A stretch of 64,000 bases of DNA from CAYZXL01 sp964482435 (GTDB lineage: Bacteria > Auribacterota > JABMQX01). The first letter of the stretch is position 1; the number at the start of each line of letters is the position of its first letter. The stretch lies in assembly GCA_964482435.1 (NCBI GenBank), contig CAYZXL010000007.1:62001-126000 (forward strand), given 5' to 3'. This document shows positions 24,968 to 34,308 of this stretch, piece after piece. The notes under the pieces are model-generated. The model was not told the origin of the DNA. It searched no databases and was given only the letters and a program-made list of their open reading frames with translations. The translations under genes and the position numbers were made by a program.

Positions 24968-26902
24968 ATGAAGAAGCTACGAGGTCTTTCAGCCCTGATA
25001 GTCATGCTGGCCACGGCGGAGGCCGCGGGGCAACGCTATGCGTCGCCGACCGGGTCCAATGTGTACCCCTACAAGAGCCTGCAGACAGCGGCGCACAGAA
25101 TCCAGGATGCGATCCAGGCCGGCCTTGACGAGTGGTACGCCACACTCGTCTGGGTCGCCGAGGGCCGGTACCAGGAGAACATCGTGATTCCGCCTTGGTC
25201 CAAGGTCTGCGCCCTGGTCCCCGGGTCCTGCGTCATCACGCCTGAAGTTGTTGGCGTGGACATCCCGGTTGTGACTGTCGAGTATGGCGCGCAGTTCAGC
25301 GGATTCATCGTGGATGGAGCGGGCTGCGGGAAGGGGATAGTATGTAACGGGGGCACGGTCCGGGAGTGTACGGTGTTCGGCGCCGACACGGGGGCTGATG
25401 TAAGCGGCGGGTTCGTCGAGACCTGTGCCTTCCTTCACAATAGTTCGCCGGGCATCTACGTCTCGGGCGCGACTGTGGTCTACGACACGGTCGTAGCAGG
25501 CAACCTACAGGGCATCTATGGTACCGGGGACACAGGATACAGCTTTCTGGTTCACTGCACGGTGACGGGCAATTTCGGAGGGGTCCTGAACCTCGACTGC
25601 ATGAAGGTCTCCATGAGGGACAGTATCGTCTGGGGCAACGGAGCTAACGGCGCCTGGGAGCCCGTCTTCTCCGACATAGGCGACCCCGGCCTCGCTGGCA
25701 TCAACGGGAACATATCCGCCGATCCCCTTTTTGTCGGCTGGGGGGAGTTCAACGACTCAGATAACCCCATTTACGTGGACTGGTCGAATGGTGGGGGGGA
25801 AGATGGAACCAAGGAGAGCCCCTTCCGGACGATCAGTGCCGCGCTGCGAAAATACGATTTCCACCTTGCGGTCGGGTCGCCCTGCCTCGGTGCCGCGAGC
25901 GACGGATTGAACATAGGCGCCTTCCCCTACGACACGCCCGTGCGTGCCCCGGGGCCTTCCTTCGTTCGGATCCAGGTCGCGCCCGGCCTTTATGACGAGG
26001 GTGGGCTGCTCCTGGCTCAGGGCGAGCATCTCAACGGGCCGGGGCCCGGGCTGGTGACCATCGCGCCAAGACGACATCTGCACGCAGCATCGCTGGGCCG
26101 TGGCTCCGCGATAGAAGGCTTCTTCATCCTCGTTGACCAGGCCGGGGCTGTGTACGCCGGCGCCGGAACGACGGTCGCCAACTGCGTAATCACCACCCGC
26201 GGCCTGTCCCCGTGGACTCCTTCCGACGTTGGAATAGCAAGCGACGGCCGCATCGTCAACTGCGTCGTTCATCAGATGTGCTACGGTATAGAGGGGCCAG
26301 CCAACATAGTCGGCTGCATCGTCACGGCGAATCAGCAGCCCGTCATCTTCCAACCCCAGGCACCACCTACTATCAAGAACAGTATTCTCTGGGGCAACGG
26401 GAGCAGCACCCTTACGCTCCCGCCCGAAAATGTCAGCTACTCGGTCGTGTCCGACCCGACTCTCGCGGGCATCAACGGGAATATTCTCGCTGACCCAATG
26501 TTCGTGGACTTGGGGAAGGGCGATTTCAGGTTGATGCCGCATTCGCCGTGCATTGATGCGGGGTTCAATGATCCGGAGTTGCCGGAAACCGACATTGCGG
26601 GGATGCACAGAATCATGTACGGAGGAAAGAGCCTCAGGGTGGACATGGGGGCATATGAGTTCTACATCAACGACCTGACGCCAGGCCCGAACCCCGACCA
26701 AACGACCTTCACCTGGAGCTCCCTCGCCGAAAAGACCTATTCCATCCTCTACACTGACGACCTTTTGACCTGGCATCTCGCCCTCAGCGCTTTCCCCTCC
26801 TCCGGCAACACAACCACCTCCTGGCTCGACGATGGTTCCCTGACCGGCCTTCCCCCCTCCCTCGTCCCCCGTCGCTTCTATCGGATGCTGGAAAACCCTT
26901 GA
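24968..26902 (+). CDS. Secreted right-handed beta-helix protein with C-terminal RFYR module
   Basis: ATG 24968 follows AGAAGGAGGTG and gives 644 residues. The signal peptide MKKLRGLSALIVMLATAEAA probably ends at AEA-AG. Next come GQRYASPTGSN and SLQTAAHRIQDAIQAG, the start typical of pectate-lyase-like proteins with DUF1565-type repeats, and then many short beta-helix coils (NCVVHQM, CIVTANQQ, NSILWGNGS). LAGINGNI-x-ADP-x-FV occurs twice (about residues 240 and 500), indicating an internal duplication. The last 70 residues form a small beta module (TFTWSSLAEKTYSILYTDDL ... RFYRMLENP) shared with the fragment at 3285-3677 and the C25 protein. It follows the phosphatase gene by 46 nt on the same strand and is likely co-transcribed. 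No catalytic lyase residues are recognisable. Confidence 0.85.
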   Translation: MKKLRGLSALIVMLATAEAAGQRYASPTGSNVYPYKSLQTAAHRIQDAIQAGLDEWYATLVWVAEGRYQENIVIPPWSKVCALVPGSCVITPEVVGVDIPVVTVEYGAQFSGFIVDGAGCGKGIVCNGGTVRECTVFGADTGADVSGGFVETCAFLHNSSPGIYVSGATVVYDTVVAGNLQGIYGTGDTGYSFLVHCTVTGNFGGVLNLDCMKVSMRDSIVWGNGANGAWEPVFSDIGDPGLAGINGNISADPLFVGWGEFNDSDNPIYVDWSNGGGEDGTKESPFRTISAALRKYDFHLAVGSPCLGAASDGLNIGAFPYDTPVRAPGPSFVRIQVAPGLYDEGGLLLAQGEHLNGPGPGLVTIAPRRHLHAASLGRGSAIEGFFILVDQAGAVYAGAGTTVANCVITTRGLSPWTPSDVGIASDGRIVNCVVHQMCYGIEGPANIVGCIVTANQQPVIFQPQAPPTIKNSILWGNGSSTLTLPPENVSYSVVSDPTLAGINGNILADPMFVDLGKGDFRLMPHSPCIDAGFNDPELPETDIAGMHRIMYGGKSLRVDMGAYEFYINDLTPGPNPDQTTFTWSSLAEKTYSILYTDDLLTWHLALSAFPSSGNTTTSWLDDGSLTGLPPSLVPRRFYRMLENP

Positions 26903-26988
26903 GGGACGCACCCCGAGGAGGCCCCTCCACCCCGAAGACCACCATCATGCGAAATCTCTGTCGCAGGGGAGTTTGTACCTGCGGCAAA

Positions 26989-29346
26989 TCACTGCGTTTC
27001 TATTCTGTAGAACCTTGACCCAACAGGCCGGGCGGTTGTGTCCGTCAAGGTCATCGTCAACCCTTCTTTTTTCGTAGTGACCCCGAGGAGCCTCCAGCTC
27101 GCTTCCAGTCCGAGCTTTTCCGAAACGTAAACTGCGTAGCCGTTGCCGGGGTCAATCTGCCAGCTAAACGAAAAGCTTCCGTCCACAGCGTTCTGTTCCG
27201 CGTGAATAACCCGCAGCGTGCCATCCCCCTGGTAAGGAACGTAATCCTGCTTCCACACCGACACGGTAAGCCCGCCGCGAGTCGTCGGCGAAATGGCTAA
27301 CGTTACTCTACCGTCGTCATCGGTATAACCGCTTTCGTCCACGTCGGGCGACGCCGAGTCGCCTTTGAATTTCCGGGCAATCACCAAAGCGTTCGGAACT
27401 GGCGCGCCGCTCTCCTCCTTGACCGCTACCTCGACCTCCTGGGCACCCGCCTCCACCCATTCCGGATACTCCACTGAGCCGAAAACGAGGGGCGGGCGAG
27501 TCCTGAGGGACATTTCCGGGTCGCCCAGCAAAAGGTAGATGTTGGCGTTGTACCCCGACGAGAAAGCACCCGCCCCCGGAAGCTCCTCCATCGTCCTTAT
27601 CTGCGCCCAGTTGACAATTGCTCCGAGCGATTCAATCTGCTCGTCGAAAGCTGCCTTGAAGAGATTCTTGTCCAGACGATCGTTCGCCAGCGTCCCCGTG
27701 TCCGCCGAGGCTCCGTAATACGCGACTGCTCCCCCTTGGGCCATTTCCACGAATTCCTCGCCGATGCTGTCATTGCTTTTGAGGTGGTTGTTGAGGTCGG
27801 CTATCCCGAAGATGATGGGGGTCTTCTCGCCGTTCGTCAGATTAATCACGTCCGGTGTGATGTACCAGCTCTGGCCTGCAGGACCCCACGTCCACCAGCT
27901 ATCTGTGCCGCCGTGCCCGCGATAATTGACGACCCCTCTCCCTTCTCGAAATGCGTTCCTGACGGCCGAGTTCGTTGCGCCCTCCCCTCCATAAGCCGTG
28001 TCGAAGACAGGCGCCGTGAACGAATAGGGGTACGAGCGAATGGATTCCTTGCAGGCCGTGTACCTCCCCGGATAGTCCTGCTTATGGGCGACAAGCAGCG
28101 ATTTTCTCAACCACTCTTTGTCCCCGCCAGCGGACATCCTTTCGTAGGCGAGGATTTTCCCGGTGACGTTGTCAACGTCCTGTCGGTCATCCGCAGGTAT
28201 TCGGCCGACAAAGAGGTCCGGGATTGCGTCGTCCCCTGCAACCCTGGCGTATTGAATGTCCGAGGAGGAATCGGTCCTCAAAGCGTTCCATTCGTAAGCC
28301 TCGCAGGAAGGCGACGCCACGTCTTCTAAGTCCCCCACAAGCAAAACGAACAAATCGCCGCAGGGATTCTCGTTGTAGAAAGTGGTTATGGTGTTCTTGA
28401 TGGCCGTCGCGGTGTTGGGAATCTGGGACGGTACGGTCTGAACCGTCACCTTGAACCCCTTCACGCGCTTCCACGACGCCAGCGGAAGGACGTTTGGGTA
28501 AAACCTGTCCGGGGCAATGATGAGGTATGTCCCGCAGCGTCCGGGGAGCGCCGGCGGGAGAAGGGGCTTGACTGAAGGGTAGTTGGCAAGAAGGCTCGCG
28601 TACATCTTCTCGTAGGTGACGGTGCTCGGTACAATCTCCAAAGCCTCTCCGGGGTGCTCGACCTTTACCTTGAGCCGCCTGTAAACCCGCAGGAGGCGCT
28701 CCCCCGGCACGTACGTGAACGGGTACATATCCAGCCTGACCACCCGGAGGTGATGAAACACCGCGGGCTTGAACCTCAAGGTCGGGGGAGCAACGTAATC
28801 GAATGGGTCGGAGGCTGACGACTCGTACGCCTTTTCATCGAAGCTGAACTGAAGTTTCGGATATTGCTCCGACGAGAGCGGCTGGAACGGATAGACCGCA
28901 ATCCCCTCGACGGTGCTGACCAAAAGCTCGTCTATTTCGTACCCGTCGGGCGGAATCACGGCCTCCTCGGCATCGGAAAGGACTGCAATGAACCGGCGAA
29001 TCACGGGAAGCTCCGGCCTTCCCGCGTCCATCATCGTCCCATGATTCGACATGGCGTCGCGGGGAAGAAGTATTCGACTGAACTGTATCGTTCCCTGGGT
29101 CGTTTCCCTTTCGACTTTTTCGAGGAAGAATCCGTGTACGATAATCTCGAGCGTGGTGCCATCAAGGTCTGATTCGACGACGTTCACCTCCGTGGGCGTT
29201 CCTTCCTTGCTGTCGTCCCATGTCAGCCACTGAATCGTCGCCTGGCCCTCGCAATTGGGGGCCCCGACGTTCAGGAGCATTGCGCATATCAAGAGACGAA
29301 CTGGGTTCCTCACGTATGTCGCTTTCGCCAAAAGAAATCCTCGCAT
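26989..29346 (-). CDS. Gingipain-like peptidase C25 homologue lacking the catalytic Cys
   Basis: A 785-residue exported protein. The N-terminus (hydrophobic about 15-28) is a signal peptide. Residues about 60-255 resemble the C25 propeptide (LPVIRRFIAV, FHHLRVVRLDMYPF). The catalytic caspase-like domain runs about 270-640, with YLIIAPDRFY, VLLVGDLEDV, IPDLFVGRIPA and the His motif NYRGHGG (His 478). In active relatives the next strand ends in a Cys (PLVFSLAC-like). Here it reads PIIFGIADLNN, with Asp 517 in that place. The following ggAvayyGAS segment is intact. The C-terminus has a CarboxypepD-like segment (PVPNALVIARKF) and a final RFYR-type module (ending RFYRIETQ). It converges with the beta-helix gene. 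It may be a pseudoenzyme or have a scaffold role. Confidence 0.85.
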   Translation of the reverse strand: MRGFLLAKATYVRNPVRLLICAMLLNVGAPNCEGQATIQWLTWDDSKEGTPTEVNVVESDLDGTTLEIIVHGFFLEKVERETTQGTIQFSRILLPRDAMSNHGTMMDAGRPELPVIRRFIAVLSDAEEAVIPPDGYEIDELLVSTVEGIAVYPFQPLSSEQYPKLQFSFDEKAYESSASDPFDYVAPPTLRFKPAVFHHLRVVRLDMYPFTYVPGERLLRVYRRLKVKVEHPGEALEIVPSTVTYEKMYASLLANYPSVKPLLPPALPGRCGTYLIIAPDRFYPNVLPLASWKRVKGFKVTVQTVPSQIPNTATAIKNTITTFYNENPCGDLFVLLVGDLEDVASPSCEAYEWNALRTDSSSDIQYARVAGDDAIPDLFVGRIPADDRQDVDNVTGKILAYERMSAGGDKEWLRKSLLVAHKQDYPGRYTACKESIRSYPYSFTAPVFDTAYGGEGATNSAVRNAFREGRGVVNYRGHGGTDSWWTWGPAGQSWYITPDVINLTNGEKTPIIFGIADLNNHLKSNDSIGEEFVEMAQGGAVAYYGASADTGTLANDRLDKNLFKAAFDEQIESLGAIVNWAQIRTMEELPGAGAFSSGYNANIYLLLGDPEMSLRTRPPLVFGSVEYPEWVEAGAQEVEVAVKEESGAPVPNALVIARKFKGDSASPDVDESGYTDDDGRVTLAISPTTRGGLTVSVWKQDYVPYQGDGTLRVIHAEQNAVDGSFSFSWQIDPGNGYAVYVSEKLGLEASWRLLGVTTKKEGLTMTLTDTTARPVGSRFYRIETQ

Positions 29347-29411
29347 CTATAGCTCACTTTTTGTTCGGCGTGGAACCATGCCGCAGTCCGGTTTCCGGGC
29401 GATTGACAACC

Positions 29412-31043
29412 TCACACGATGCCTTCCAAGCCAGCGGCGATTGGCCTTGTTCTTCCCGGAATCAGGGCGCTTTTGCTGACGAAAAGGGCGGTCGGCGCCT
29501 GCTTTCGCTTGTGCTCGCTGCGATAAATCATGCGGACGACATCTCGAACGGCATCCCGGTCGTATCCCATCGCCACGACTTCATCTGGCGTCTTTCCCTC
29601 GTCGAGAAGTGCCTCCAGAATCGGGTCGAGGACTTCGTAAGCCGGCAGCGTATCGGAGTCCTTCTGGTTCGGCTTCAACTCTGCAGAAGGCGCTTTCTCG
29701 AAAACGCTCCGCGGGATGACCTCGCGCTCCCGGTTGAATCGCTCCGCAATCCAATAGACTATCGTCTTGGGGACATCCGCTATCACCGCCAGTCCGCCCG
29801 CAAGGTCTCCGTACAACGTACAATAACCAGTCATAAGCTCTGATCGGTTCCCAGTTGCCAGGACGAGGCGCCCGAACTTGTTCGAGAACGCCATCAACAA
29901 ATTCCCGCGGATTCTCGCCTGAATGTTCTCTTCGGTAATGTCTTCCGGGAGCCCTGCGAATTCCTTCCTCAGCGTTTGAATGTACGAGTCGTAGAGCGAT
30001 CCGATCGAGACAGTGCGCGACTCAATGCCCAGGTTTTTTGCGATTAGCTCGGCGTCCTGCAAGCTATCCGATGAAGTGTACATGGAAGGCATCACAAGAC
30101 CAAGCACGTTTTCTTTGCCCAGGGCCTCGACGGCAATGCAGGCTACGAGCGCCGAGTCAATTCCGCCGCTCAACCCGAGGACAGCCTTCTTGAAGCCGCA
30201 CTTGTGGGCGAAATCGCGAACGCCCAGAACAAGCGCCTTGCGAATGTCCTCGACGTCGTCTGGCTCTTCTGTCTTAACTTCGCCCGGCGCCTCGAGGTCA
30301 ACAATCACAAGGTCCTCTTCAAACCGCTTTGCCCTTGCAACGATTCGACCGTCCGGCGAGACGGCGAAGCTCCCGCCGTCAAAGATGAGAGAATCGTTCC
30401 CCCCGACCTGGTTGACATAAACAATCGGAACGCCGTACCTCCGGGCTGCCGTCTTCGCAGCCTTCTCTCTTTCATTCGCTTTTCCAGGCCAGAAGGGCGA
30501 CGAAGCGATGACTATCAGCAACTGCGCTCCTTCCTTGACAAGCCGCCCCAGCAAGACCCGCCTCTTCGGGTATCTTTCCCAGAAATCCTTGTCCACAAAG
30601 GCATCCTCGGATATTCCAAGCCCGACGGTCACCCGGTCGAAATCGCCGACCCACAGGGATTGTCCGGCTGCGAAGTGCACCTGCTCGTCGAACCCCGTGA
30701 ACCGAGGGAGAGCACTCTTCCAATGCAGCAGAGCGATCTCGCCGCCGTCGAGGAGAGAACCCGCATCGTAGAAGCGCCCATCGCTTCCCCGCTCGACATA
30801 TCCGCAGACGATGCCAATGTCGAGAGACTTCTCCTTGAGCTTGTCCAATGCGCGGCAATTTGCCTCCACAAAATCTCGCCTTGATGCCAGCTCTTTCGGC
30901 GGATAGCCGGGAATGCTCAGCTCGTGAAAGACAATCATATCCGCTCCGGCAGCTTCCGCCTTGCTGGCGTATGTGATCATCTTGTCCACATTCTGTTGGA
31001 TCGCGCCGACGGTCGTGTTGATTTGTCCCAGTGCTATTTTCAT
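29412..31043 (-). CDS. nadE: NAD synthetase with nitrilase-type amidase domain (Cys replaced by Ser)
   Basis: 543 residues. Residues 1-255 are a nitrilase-fold glutaminase domain (IALGQINTTVG; HELSIPGYPP with Glu 41; LHWKSALPRF with Lys 109). Residues about 270-543 are the synthetase, with the P-loop LSGGIDSALV, ATGNRSELMTGYCTLYGD and KAPSAELKPNQKDSDTLP. It converts deamido-NAD, ATP and an ammonia donor to NAD. In glutamine-dependent enzymes the amidase nucleophile is the Cys of ICED; here the same place reads GISEDAF, with Ser 145 (TCC at 30611-30609). Glutamine hydrolysis may be lost, leaving an ammonia-dependent enzyme, or the base may be an error. ATG 31043 has a GAGG site. It is transcribed alone or after the isomerase gene. 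Confidence 0.92.
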   Translation of the reverse strand: MKIALGQINTTVGAIQQNVDKMITYASKAEAAGADMIVFHELSIPGYPPKELASRRDFVEANCRALDKLKEKSLDIGIVCGYVERGSDGRFYDAGSLLDGGEIALLHWKSALPRFTGFDEQVHFAAGQSLWVGDFDRVTVGLGISEDAFVDKDFWERYPKRRVLLGRLVKEGAQLLIVIASSPFWPGKANEREKAAKTAARRYGVPIVYVNQVGGNDSLIFDGGSFAVSPDGRIVARAKRFEEDLVIVDLEAPGEVKTEEPDDVEDIRKALVLGVRDFAHKCGFKKAVLGLSGGIDSALVACIAVEALGKENVLGLVMPSMYTSSDSLQDAELIAKNLGIESRTVSIGSLYDSYIQTLRKEFAGLPEDITEENIQARIRGNLLMAFSNKFGRLVLATGNRSELMTGYCTLYGDLAGGLAVIADVPKTIVYWIAERFNREREVIPRSVFEKAPSAELKPNQKDSDTLPAYEVLDPILEALLDEGKTPDEVVAMGYDRDAVRDVVRMIYRSEHKRKQAPTALFVSKSALIPGRTRPIAAGLEGIV

Positions 31044-31117
31044 TGCCTCATTTGCGGTGCGGGCATCCTGCCTGCCTTATCGTGTTCCCACAATCAGTGC
31101 GCCACATGTGGGGGATG

Positions 31118-31196
31118 AACCACAGAGTCCGCGGAGGTCGCAGAGCGAGGCTTTTGTGGTTCTCAGCGCCCTCTGCGTTCTCGGCGGTGAATCTCT
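31118..31196. repeat. Intergenic inverted repeat of the CAGAG type
   Basis: AACCACAGAGTCCGCGGAGG and TCGCAGAG on the left face CTCTGCGTTCTCGGCGGTGA on the right, in imperfect inverted orientation. It fills the gap between nadE and the isomerase gene. This word pattern recurs in intergenic repeats of many environmental bacteria. It has no coding potential. Confidence 0.55.
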
Positions 31197-31217
31197 CGGA
31201 GACCGGACACCACCAGG

Positions 31218-32342
31218 TCAGACCAGAATATCTTTCACGACGTCAATCGTTTTTCCGGCGTCGCCCGTCGCCTGGGCTTCCCGGAGCTGGTCTCTCCGAG
31301 CGTAAATCAGGAGAGCCTTCTTCATCAAATTCCCGAAAAGCTCCCGCGAGAGCGACATCGCCTTGACCGGCTCCATCCGATACGTGAACTGATCCTCGCC
31401 GAACCATCCGTTGTAACCGGTGTCAAGCGCGGCATAACAGAAGTCCACAAACCGCCAGTTGTCGCCGGTTCCCGTGACGCGGTCCTCGTCGTTCGAGTGC
31501 GTTTTTGCGGTGTTCACGTGGAAATTCACGACCGGCACGCCCAGCACCTTCCCGACATAAAGATTGTCCGCTGGCTCGTTGCAGTACATCTGCTCGTGCC
31601 CGTAATCAATGCACACGCCCATATTCTTCCCGCCGCACTTCTCATTGACATATTTTGCGACGAGCATCGCCTTGTGCGTCGTCGAAATCACCATGTTGCC
31701 CTCTCGCGGCTCGTGGAGCTTCGCCTCGATCCCAAATTTCAAACCCAGCTTCTTCGCTTTCGTGTTTATCTTCACGCATGCGTCGAGAAACCTCCCGAGA
31801 ATCTCGCCGTAGTTCACCTCGAAATTGTAGTCCCATCCGTCCGACCCGGGCCAGAGAGCGACGCTCCCGCAGCCAATCTCCTTCGCTATTTCGACGCCTT
31901 GAAGCGCAACTTCTAACGCCGCCTCCCGAATGGCCTTGTTCGCGTTCGTCACGCCGCCCAGCTTCCACTTTGGGTCAGTGAACAGGTTCGTGTTCATGTT
32001 CGTCGGCTTTACGCCATATTTCTCAAGCGCCTCGCGGGCAGCCTCGATTTTCGCCGGGTCTTTCCTGTATTTCTCGTCAATGAACAGTTGCTCGTGGAAC
32101 TCGATTCCCTCGATTCCCGCCTGCGACACCCTCTCGATTTGCGAGACGGTCCCCGAGTCGAACGTCGGATCGTTGCTGTTGTACCCGACCGGTGCAAACC
32201 TATCCGCGAAGTCTCCCGCGCACCAGTGCCCCGCTGCAAACCTTATCGCAAACTCCTCAAAAAACTGGTTGAGCTTTCTTCCTCTCAAGTATCCGGCGTA
32301 TTTTCGCGACAAACTCTCGAGGCTTTCCTGCGTGACCTTCAT
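31218..32342 (-). CDS. Xylose isomerase-like sugar isomerase (TIM barrel)
   Basis: 374 residues of the xylose isomerase superfamily. Strand-end landmarks: IEGIEFHEQ, TNMNTNLFTDPKW, VALWPGSDGWDY, FGIEAKLHEPREGN (metal Glu plus the Lys that aligns with the catalytic KPKEP region), GVCIDYGHEQ (metal Asp/His), VNFHVNTAKTH and GWFGEDQF. The protein is shorter than class I XylA and differs around the substrate loop, so the sugar may be another aldose (rhamnose- or fucose-type are possibilities). The ATG at 32342 has no strong ribosome binding site. It lies directly downstream of the corrinoid activase gene with a 30-nt gap, though a metabolic link is not obvious. Confidence 0.75.
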   Translation of the reverse strand: MKVTQESLESLSRKYAGYLRGRKLNQFFEEFAIRFAAGHWCAGDFADRFAPVGYNSNDPTFDSGTVSQIERVSQAGIEGIEFHEQLFIDEKYRKDPAKIEAAREALEKYGVKPTNMNTNLFTDPKWKLGGVTNANKAIREAALEVALQGVEIAKEIGCGSVALWPGSDGWDYNFEVNYGEILGRFLDACVKINTKAKKLGLKFGIEAKLHEPREGNMVISTTHKAMLVAKYVNEKCGGKNMGVCIDYGHEQMYCNEPADNLYVGKVLGVPVVNFHVNTAKTHSNDEDRVTGTGDNWRFVDFCYAALDTGYNGWFGEDQFTYRMEPVKAMSLSRELFGNLMKKALLIYARRDQLREAQATGDAGKTIDVVKDILV

Positions 32343-32372
32343 TTGCGGTCCTCCTCATTGTCTCTTTTTGAC

Positions 32373-34214
32373 TTAAGAGGGCGACTCTGCTCTATGGTCG
32401 GCGTGCCGCCCAAATGGCATCTGCGAGATGAACTCCTCCATGAAATCCTTCTCGGCAGAAAGCTCATGCAGCTCGACGATTTTGTGAATTTCGTCCGCGA
32501 TCTTGCGGACACGCCTTGACAGAAGATACATCTTCGCTCCCTCAAGGGCGGAGTTCCCGACGGAGATTACCTTCTCCACGGGCACATCGGGAATCAGCCC
32601 GATTCTCTTCGCCGATTTCGGATTCACGTAGCTGCCGAAGGCTCCTGCAATGAGCACTCGCGCGATTTGGTTCGTCTCAATCCCCAGCTTCTTCGTCAAT
32701 ATATGGATACCTGCTGCGACCGCCGCCTTTGCCGCCTGGACCTGTCGAACGTCTTTCTGCGAAATGTACACCTTATTCGACAGGCAGAACTTTTTTTCTC
32801 TGCCTTCCTTTTTCAATCTCTTTCTGATTTTCTCCGCAAGCTCGTCTGGCAGCGCCGAAGGATTCGCCATCTTCCCCGTCTCGTCGAGGATTCGGAGGTC
32901 GAGCAAAGTCGCGATTGCATCAACAAGTCCCGAGCCGCAAATCCCGATTGGTTTGCCGCCCCCTATGACGCTGAATCGAACGTCCTCCTCGTCGAACCAG
33001 ACCTTATCTATCGCGCCCTTCAGGCCAATCATCCCGCACTCGATTTTCGCTCCCTCGAACGCCGGTCCCGCCGCAGCATTGCTGACGAGGAGGCGGTTCT
33101 TATTTCCGAGGACAATCTCCGCGTTCGTGCCTAAGTCAACTAAAAGCTGAATCTCTTCGCTGTCGAGAAGCCCCTGCGAAAGAATTCCCCCGACGATGTC
33201 GCTGCCGATGAACCCGCTGAGATTCGGAGGAGTCTCAACGGGATACGAGCCTATGTCAACGCCGAACCCCCTCATCGGGCGAAATCGCATCTTCCGGCAA
33301 ATCGCCGGCGCGTACGGCATCTCGCCTATGTACGATGGGTCAATCCCTGAGAAGATATGCTGCATGGTGGGATTCCCGACGGCGACCGCTTCAGTGATGT
33401 CCGACTGCTTGATACCCGCCTCCTTGCACACTTCCTTGACCATCGTCGAGAGCTTTCCCATCAACGCAAGCCACATCGCCGCGAGAGCGCCATGTCCCTC
33501 CCGACACTGCTGAATTCTCGTGATAACGTCTGCCCCGAAGTCTCTCTGCGGATTGAAAGCGGCGCTGACAGCCTTTTCCTCCCCGGTGTTCAGGTCAATC
33601 AAGCAAACCACCAGCGTCGAAGTCCCAATGTCTATCGCCAGCCCGAAATTCCTATCCGTCGTATTGCCCGGCTCGATTTTGGTGATTTCTCCGCCGACGA
33701 CTGTAACTGTCAAGCGGTATCTGGCCTTGCGGATCAAATGCGGAAGCTCGGCAAGGTCGTCAACGTCAATCCGGAGGTCGCCCATCCCCAGCTTTTCCAG
33801 AATCAGGTCGGCGTCCCCGATGGGGCGCTCGAGAGTCTGCGGCCGCAATTTGAGAAAACACTTTCTCGCCTCGGGGTCAAGTTCGGTTCGGACGGAGCGA
33901 CCTGCTGAGAGAATGGTGGCAGCGACTTCTGCGCTCGGCGCAACGGATATTTCCGCTTCACCTTCCAGCTTCACCTGACAAGCCAGGCGCCAGCCTTCTT
34001 CGATCTCTTTCGGCGGCAGATGTCGCACGTCGCTTTCCGATGGTGAAGGAGCGCCCTTGAGGAACCGCACGCGGCATTTCCCGCACGTCCCCTTTCCGCC
34101 GCAGACGCTTTCGAGAGAGAATCCTTCCTTCTGGAGGTTCTCAAGAAGCGTCAGGGAGGGGTCAGCAAGAACTTCATGACCGGAAGGTCTTATCTTGACT
34201 GTGTGGGTCTTCAA
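32373..34214 (-). CDS. Reductive activator of corrinoid proteins (2Fe-2S ASKHA ATPase)
   Basis: 613 residues. The N-terminal plant-type [2Fe-2S] ferredoxin domain has Cys 38, 44, 47 and 79 (CGGKGTCGKC ... RLAC). A linker follows, then an ASKHA-fold ATPase domain of the RACo family (DUF4445) from about 190: GLAIDIGTSTLVVCLID, VGNPTMQHIFSGIDP, LLVDLGTNAEIVLG and ICGSGLVDAIATLLD. RACo proteins use ATP to push an electron onto a corrinoid protein whose Co(I) was oxidised, returning it to the methyl-transfer cycle. The next genes upstream encode a methyl-THF:corrinoid methyltransferase and a corrinoid protein, so the partner is almost surely the product of 35200-35847. The ATG start lies right at the ferredoxin fold. 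Cytosolic. Confidence 0.93.
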   Translation of the reverse strand: MKTHTVKIRPSGHEVLADPSLTLLENLQKEGFSLESVCGGKGTCGKCRVRFLKGAPSPSESDVRHLPPKEIEEGWRLACQVKLEGEAEISVAPSAEVAATILSAGRSVRTELDPEARKCFLKLRPQTLERPIGDADLILEKLGMGDLRIDVDDLAELPHLIRKARYRLTVTVVGGEITKIEPGNTTDRNFGLAIDIGTSTLVVCLIDLNTGEEKAVSAAFNPQRDFGADVITRIQQCREGHGALAAMWLALMGKLSTMVKEVCKEAGIKQSDITEAVAVGNPTMQHIFSGIDPSYIGEMPYAPAICRKMRFRPMRGFGVDIGSYPVETPPNLSGFIGSDIVGGILSQGLLDSEEIQLLVDLGTNAEIVLGNKNRLLVSNAAAGPAFEGAKIECGMIGLKGAIDKVWFDEEDVRFSVIGGGKPIGICGSGLVDAIATLLDLRILDETGKMANPSALPDELAEKIRKRLKKEGREKKFCLSNKVYISQKDVRQVQAAKAAVAAGIHILTKKLGIETNQIARVLIAGAFGSYVNPKSAKRIGLIPDVPVEKVISVGNSALEGAKMYLLSRRVRKIADEIHKIVELHELSAEKDFMEEFISQMPFGRHADHRAESPS

Positions 34215-34308
34215 CGAGCATTTCCGAAGAAAAGAGATTCAATTTCGCCGCGCCATCAGCCGAGCAATTGAGTGACTGGAGACCTTCGGCTGCTGGACCG
34301 CGAGCCAT

